From positions 1-7,448 of the forward strand of contig SBAY01000148.1 in the NCBI GenBank assembly GCA_005239945.1: a stretch of DNA of 7,448 nt, given 5' to 3'. The stretch comes from Nitrospira sp. (lineage in GTDB: Bacteria > UBA9089 > CG2-30-40-21 > SBAY01). Under the pieces are notes generated by a model. The model was not told the DNA's origin and searched no databases. It saw nothing but the letters and a program-made list of their open reading frames with translations. The first letter of the stretch is position 1; the number at the start of each line of letters is the position of its first letter. A program made the translations under genes and the position numbers. Shown here piece by piece: positions 4,600 to 7,448 of the stretch.

Positions 4600-6871
4600 C
4601 CTTTTTCCATAATCTCAAAATCAATATAAAAGATGCCAATTTAAGCAGACCACAAATAAAGCAGGTTTGAAATACCCCTAAGATAGGGATAAAGATAATC
4701 GTGGATAATAATCCACCCACACATGCTCCAAACAAATCAAATCCATAGAGCAACCCGGCTACCTTACCTACCTGATGAGAATCTCCAAGATAGAGTTTAT
4801 TGCCTAAGGGAAATTCAGCCCCAACAAAAAAGCCTGTGAGCATAGTCAAAATCGGAAATAATAGCTCTATCCCAAAGAATATTTCTGTTTGGGTCTTTAA
4901 ATTAGAAATGAGGAGGAATATTACCGGAAGGATAAATGAATAGCTCAGACAACAAAATTCTATTTTAGCTAGGGTGGGTATCCCAGTGGATGTATTATTT
5001 CCCAATCTTTGATTCATCCATAGGGTGCCCAAAACTAAACCAATCATAAATGAGGCAATTATCATCCCGATTCGATGATAGATATATCCATACAACACCT
5101 GAAACCCAAAGATTAAAATTATCTCTAAGGCTAAACTTATATAACCGGTAGTTATAATGGCTATAGGAATAGGTGCTTGCCTCCCTAAAACCCTTTTTTT
5201 ATTAATGAGTAGGTATCCGATGAACAGGATAACGATTAAGGTAGTTATGTCCAATAAATTTATCTTTGAACACCAATTAAAAAATATTTTTACAGATGGA
5301 TAAAACTGTGTTGCCCAAAACACCAAATAATAAAAATATGCCCGGGGATAAAAATCTGTATTGGCAGGGCCTTTGTAGGTTTCAAGTGCCTTTTTAACAA
5401 AGATAATTCTTTCCGGAAATAATCGATAGGAGAAATAATATTTATCAAGATAGGTAGTTTGTATCTTTCTGTCCATAAATCTTTGACCCAAGAGTTCCGT
5501 ATCATAGGTAAGGATTCCCTGTTTTGGGCTGGCAAAGAGAACTAGATGAGAACCAGGGACAATAACCACAGAGATAAACTCCTCTTTCAATGTTTTATAG
5601 ATACAACCATTAAAATTTTTCAACTCCTCACTTAAATAATTTTCATCAGAGGTTAAGCCGAGGGCAAAAACCCCATCTGGATTTAAGATACCCTTGATTT
5701 CCTTAAAGAATTCCTTAGTGTAGAATCTATTTAATTGTGCCGTAGCCGGGTCAGGTAGATTCATCATAATTAAATCGAATTTTTTATCTGCTCTTTTAAC
5801 AAATAATCTCCCATCCATCAGATGTACCTGGCATTTATTTAGACTGGCTAAGTCCTCTTGTGACAGGTATTTTTTAGCCAAATCAATAATCATCGGGTCT
5901 AATTCGACATAATCAACCTTAGTTTTGGGGTGTTTAAGAATTTCGGTTAATCCACCAGATACCCCATGACCAATAATCAGGATATGTTTTGGGTCAGGAT
6001 GCATAACCATAGGGAGATGAATAAGTTGTTCTGATGAGGCTTTATCCGGTACTGAAAAAACAGGCAGTCCACTTTCATAGAATGAATATTGATTTCCCTC
6101 ACGGGTAAGAGCTATATTCCCATAAATAGAGTCTTTGCTCATAACCAGATTATATCCCCTCCATTGAAGTTTCTGAGAAAATTGCTGGAGGTAATCTGGC
6201 ACGGCCAGGGAAACACCTACCGTAATTAAAAATAACAGGGCAAACAGGGAAAGGGAAATTGACCATTTACCAAAATGGTTACTCTCCTTAATAATTAAAA
6301 GACAAATACTTAAGTTAAGAATAAAAAGATAAAAAAGGGTCTCAAAAGGGTGAAAGAAATAGACAAGAGAATAGGTAAAGATAACCCCGGCTAAAATATC
6401 ACCTAACCCATCATAGATATAGACCTTGCCTATTTGTGGAGTTATTTCTTTTTTCTCTTCAGTGTATATCTTGCAACCAAGTGTCCAGAGAAATCCACTG
6501 ATAATACAAAAAGGAGCAGGCACAAGGAAACAACTTAGAAGCATAGGAACTAACCCAAGCATTACCCCATGTCCAATCCCTAAAGCATGGCGGATATCCC
6601 TGGTTAAGAATATCTCCGCAAAGATGGTGAGTACAAGAAGTATTTGCAGGAAAACAAAAATCTGGATAGGTTTTCTTAATCTATCGACAAAGTAACTTAA
6701 GAGTGAGCTTCCTACGGCTGTCCAGAATAACCAACCGGCCAAAATCACCCCAAATGATAGTTCATTCCCATAAAAGACTACAGATAACTCCCGCATTAGC
6801 AGTACCTGGGCTAATGTAGAGGTAAAACCAATTAATATTAAGGCATAGGTTAAATACCTTTTCATTTCCAT
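4595..6871 (-). CDS. Membrane protein with embedded spermidine synthase-like domain
   Basis: This 758-residue protein has hydrophobic helices at about 5-245, a soluble Rossmann-type domain at about 247-500, and further helices at about 540-755. The N-terminal block carries the family signature around LLMREL...FYGNELS (24-39), and the C-terminal block carries GFFVGAEFPLG (680-690) and a Gly-rich helix near 709-720. The central domain has the nucleotide-binding loop IIGHGVSGG (299-307), the acidic strand end YVELDP (321-326) and MDGR (352-355), as in polyamine aminopropyltransferases. The position of the catalytic Asp in SpeE (DxxDP) is Asn371 in NLPDP (371-375). From memory this Asn is common in the membrane-fused subfamily, so classical spermidine synthesis is doubtful and the substrate is unknown. 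It converges on the FapA-like gene and diverges from the 87-residue gene. There is no Shine-Dalgarno sequence directly upstream of the start; the best one is separated from it by a palindrome (6877-6943). A second in-frame ATG lies two codons in. Confidence 0.85.
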   Translation of the reverse strand: MEMKRYLTYALILIGFTSTLAQVLLMRELSVVFYGNELSFGVILAGWLFWTAVGSSLLSYFVDRLRKPIQIFVFLQILLVLTIFAEIFLTRDIRHALGIGHGVMLGLVPMLLSCFLVPAPFCIISGFLWTLGCKIYTEEKKEITPQIGKVYIYDGLGDILAGVIFTYSLVYFFHPFETLFYLFILNLSICLLIIKESNHFGKWSISLSLFALLFLITVGVSLAVPDYLQQFSQKLQWRGYNLVMSKDSIYGNIALTREGNQYSFYESGLPVFSVPDKASSEQLIHLPMVMHPDPKHILIIGHGVSGGLTEILKHPKTKVDYVELDPMIIDLAKKYLSQEDLASLNKCQVHLMDGRLFVKRADKKFDLIMMNLPDPATAQLNRFYTKEFFKEIKGILNPDGVFALGLTSDENYLSEELKNFNGCIYKTLKEEFISVVIVPGSHLVLFASPKQGILTYDTELLGQRFMDRKIQTTYLDKYYFSYRLFPERIIFVKKALETYKGPANTDFYPRAYFYYLVFWATQFYPSVKIFFNWCSKINLLDITTLIVILFIGYLLINKKRVLGRQAPIPIAIITTGYISLALEIILIFGFQVLYGYIYHRIGMIIASFMIGLVLGTLWMNQRLGNNTSTGIPTLAKIEFCCLSYSFILPVIFLLISNLKTQTEIFFGIELLFPILTMLTGFFVGAEFPLGNKLYLGDSHQVGKVAGLLYGFDLFGACVGGLLSTIIFIPILGVFQTCFICGLLKLASFILILRLWKKG

Positions 6872-6876
6872 TATTT

Positions 6877-6943
6877 AAGGGTTCAAGTGGTTAAGGGTAA
6901 GAGAAAAAGTTTCTCTCTCTTACCCTTAACCCCTTGAACCCTT
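6877..6943. repeat. 67-bp near-perfect palindrome in the leader of the membrane protein gene
   Basis: Arms 6877-6904 and 6916-6943 (28 bp each) are complementary with a single mismatch (T at 6888), around an 11-nt loop that can itself pair partly. Neither strand has a T-run after it, so it does not look like an intrinsic terminator. Its outer edge is only 5 nt from the start codon of the minus-strand gene. The sequence looks like a small dispersed palindromic repeat, but no second copy is in the window. Confidence 0.8.
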
Positions 6944-6944
6944 T

Positions 6945-6950
6945 CTCCTA
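6945..6950 (-). promoter_or_regulatory. Shine-Dalgarno sequence displaced from its start codon by the palindrome
   Basis: On the minus strand TAGGAG lies 73 nt upstream of the ATG at 6871, too far for linear use. Removing the 67-bp palindrome would leave AGGAG followed by 6 nt and then ATG, an ideal spacing; a 65-bp excision would give 8 nt. No other Shine-Dalgarno-like sequence stands close to this start. The site could be the original one, split by an insertion, or could still work if the hairpin folds and brings the two ends together. Confidence 0.5.
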
Positions 6951-6960
6951 CAAATTTTTG

Positions 6961-6989
6961 TTGACAATATTAAAATAATTTGATAAACT
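6961..6989 (+). promoter_or_regulatory. Sigma-70-type promoter for the 87-residue protein gene
   Basis: A perfect TTGACA (6961-6966) is followed after 17 bp by TAAACT (6984-6989, four of six consensus bases). The expected transcription start is about 6996, giving a leader of about 29 nt that contains AAGGAG (7009-7014). Confidence 0.6.
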
Positions 6990-6997
6990 AATACCAA
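6969..6997 (-). promoter_or_regulatory. Possible divergent promoter for the membrane protein gene, overlapping the plus-strand promoter
   Basis: On the minus strand TTGGTA (6997-6992) and TTTAAT (6974-6969) are separated by 17 bp. They match four and five of six consensus bases. The region is so AT-rich that a chance match is quite possible. If used, the transcript would carry the whole palindrome in its 5' leader. Confidence 0.3.
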
Positions 6998-7024
6998 AAT
7001 CTAAAAAGAAGGAGTGATGTTAAA

Positions 7025-7288
7025 ATGTGGGTAGAAAAAGCCCAGGTCCCTGTTATCATGTTCACCCCAATACACCGAATAGAAGGAACGATGTATACCT
7101 ATAAGGATGCTCGAATATTAGATGAATTAAATGCTGGCGCCAAGGACCATCTCGCCCTTACTGCAGTTAAGGTGTTCTCTATTGATGGAAAAAAACCACT
7201 TTATGAAGTAGATTTCATGTCGATTAATAAAAAATTTATTGTGAATATACTTCCCCAAGGTAAATTTCTGGAAGAAGAATTATTTTGA
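7025..7288 (+). CDS. Small conserved-looking protein of unknown function
   Basis: This 87-residue protein has no signal peptide or membrane helix. Beta-prone stretches are visible (VPVIMFTPIHRIEGTMY at 8-24, LALTAVKVFSI at 43-53, YEVDFMSINKKFIVNIL at 60-76), with a short charged segment between them and an acidic C-terminus (EEELF), which suggests a compact mostly-beta fold. The pattern 'HRIEGT...LN...L.LT...V...DG...L.EVDF..INK..I' resembles small uncharacterised proteins that I associate from memory with DUF6812. This was not verified and no function follows from it. The start is well supported by AAGGAG (7009-7014), 10 nt before the ATG, and by a TTGACA promoter upstream. It diverges from the membrane protein gene and has no partner gene downstream within the window. 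Confidence 0.75.
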   Translation: MWVEKAQVPVIMFTPIHRIEGTMYTYKDARILDELNAGAKDHLALTAVKVFSIDGKKPLYEVDFMSINKKFIVNILPQGKFLEEELF

Positions 7289-7448
7289 GATTTATTAGGG
7301 TTGAGATTATTTTTCCCACCATAAATCCCTTAACTTCAAGGAAATCATACCACATTTTTAGGTAAAAGTCAAGATTTTTATTGGATTGGGTGCGTGTAAA
7401 ATTTATGGGTAAGTTATGCTACCCTGAACTTTCCGTTCACAAAACATT

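Noticed and set aside
6426..6695. Plus-strand 89-codon frame inside the membrane protein gene
   Set aside because: It lies antisense to conserved membrane helices, has no ribosome binding site and shows no recognisable domain.
6877..6943. Palindrome as an intrinsic transcription terminator
   Set aside because: Neither strand has a T-run after the stem, and it sits between two divergent gene starts, where a terminator has no obvious gene to end.
7407..7424. GGGTA/TACCC stem as terminator of the 87-residue gene
   Set aside because: The stem is only 5 bp with an 8-nt loop and no T-run, about 120 bp after the stop codon; a chance match is likely.

Overview
This is an AT-rich bacterial chromosomal segment. 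It holds four protein-coding genes and an unusual amount of palindromic intergenic DNA. No gene is specific enough to name a taxon. The NtrX-type receiver, FapA/DUF342 protein and membrane-fused spermidine-synthase-like protein are a combination seen in deltaproteobacteria-like and uncultivated candidate-phylum bacteria. The dense small repeats, with no transposase in the window, also suggest an environmental or MAG-type genome. This placement is inference.

Layout. Positions 1-199 are a non-coding leader with a short stem-loop, a C/T/G-rich repeat-like stretch and a near-consensus sigma-70 promoter. Positions 200-1111 (+) encode an NtrX/NtrC-like response regulator. Its receiver is intact, but its AAA+ domain has lost Walker A, the GAFTGA loop and the Walker B acids, and it stops before the DNA-binding domain. 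Only 45 bp later, 1157-4315 (+) encodes a 1052-residue FapA/DUF342-type protein built of two tandem copies of a roughly 517-residue unit. The two genes probably form an operon. Positions 4316-4594 separate this operon from a convergent gene and are mostly filled by a 242-bp MITE-like element (4349-4590) with 32-bp terminal inverted repeats and a 9-bp target duplication. Positions 4595-6871 (-) encode a 758-residue protein with membrane helices on both sides of a spermidine-synthase-like Rossmann domain. Its upstream region carries a 67-bp near-perfect palindrome lying exactly between a good Shine-Dalgarno sequence and the start codon. Diverging from it, 7025-7288 (+) encodes an 87-residue protein of unknown function behind its own promoter. 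Positions 7289-7448 hold nothing I can assign.

How the genes may work together. The first two genes look like a signalling-scaffold pair: a receiver that can be phosphorylated but cannot act as a sigma-54 activator, next to a large beta-helical, possibly polymer-forming protein. The kinase partner is not in the window. The other two genes share only a divergent promoter region, and no functional link to the first pair can be seen. The strongest leads are the pseudo-NtrX/duplicated-FapA pair, the MITE inserted at a stop codon, and the palindrome that splits a ribosome binding site from its AUG.
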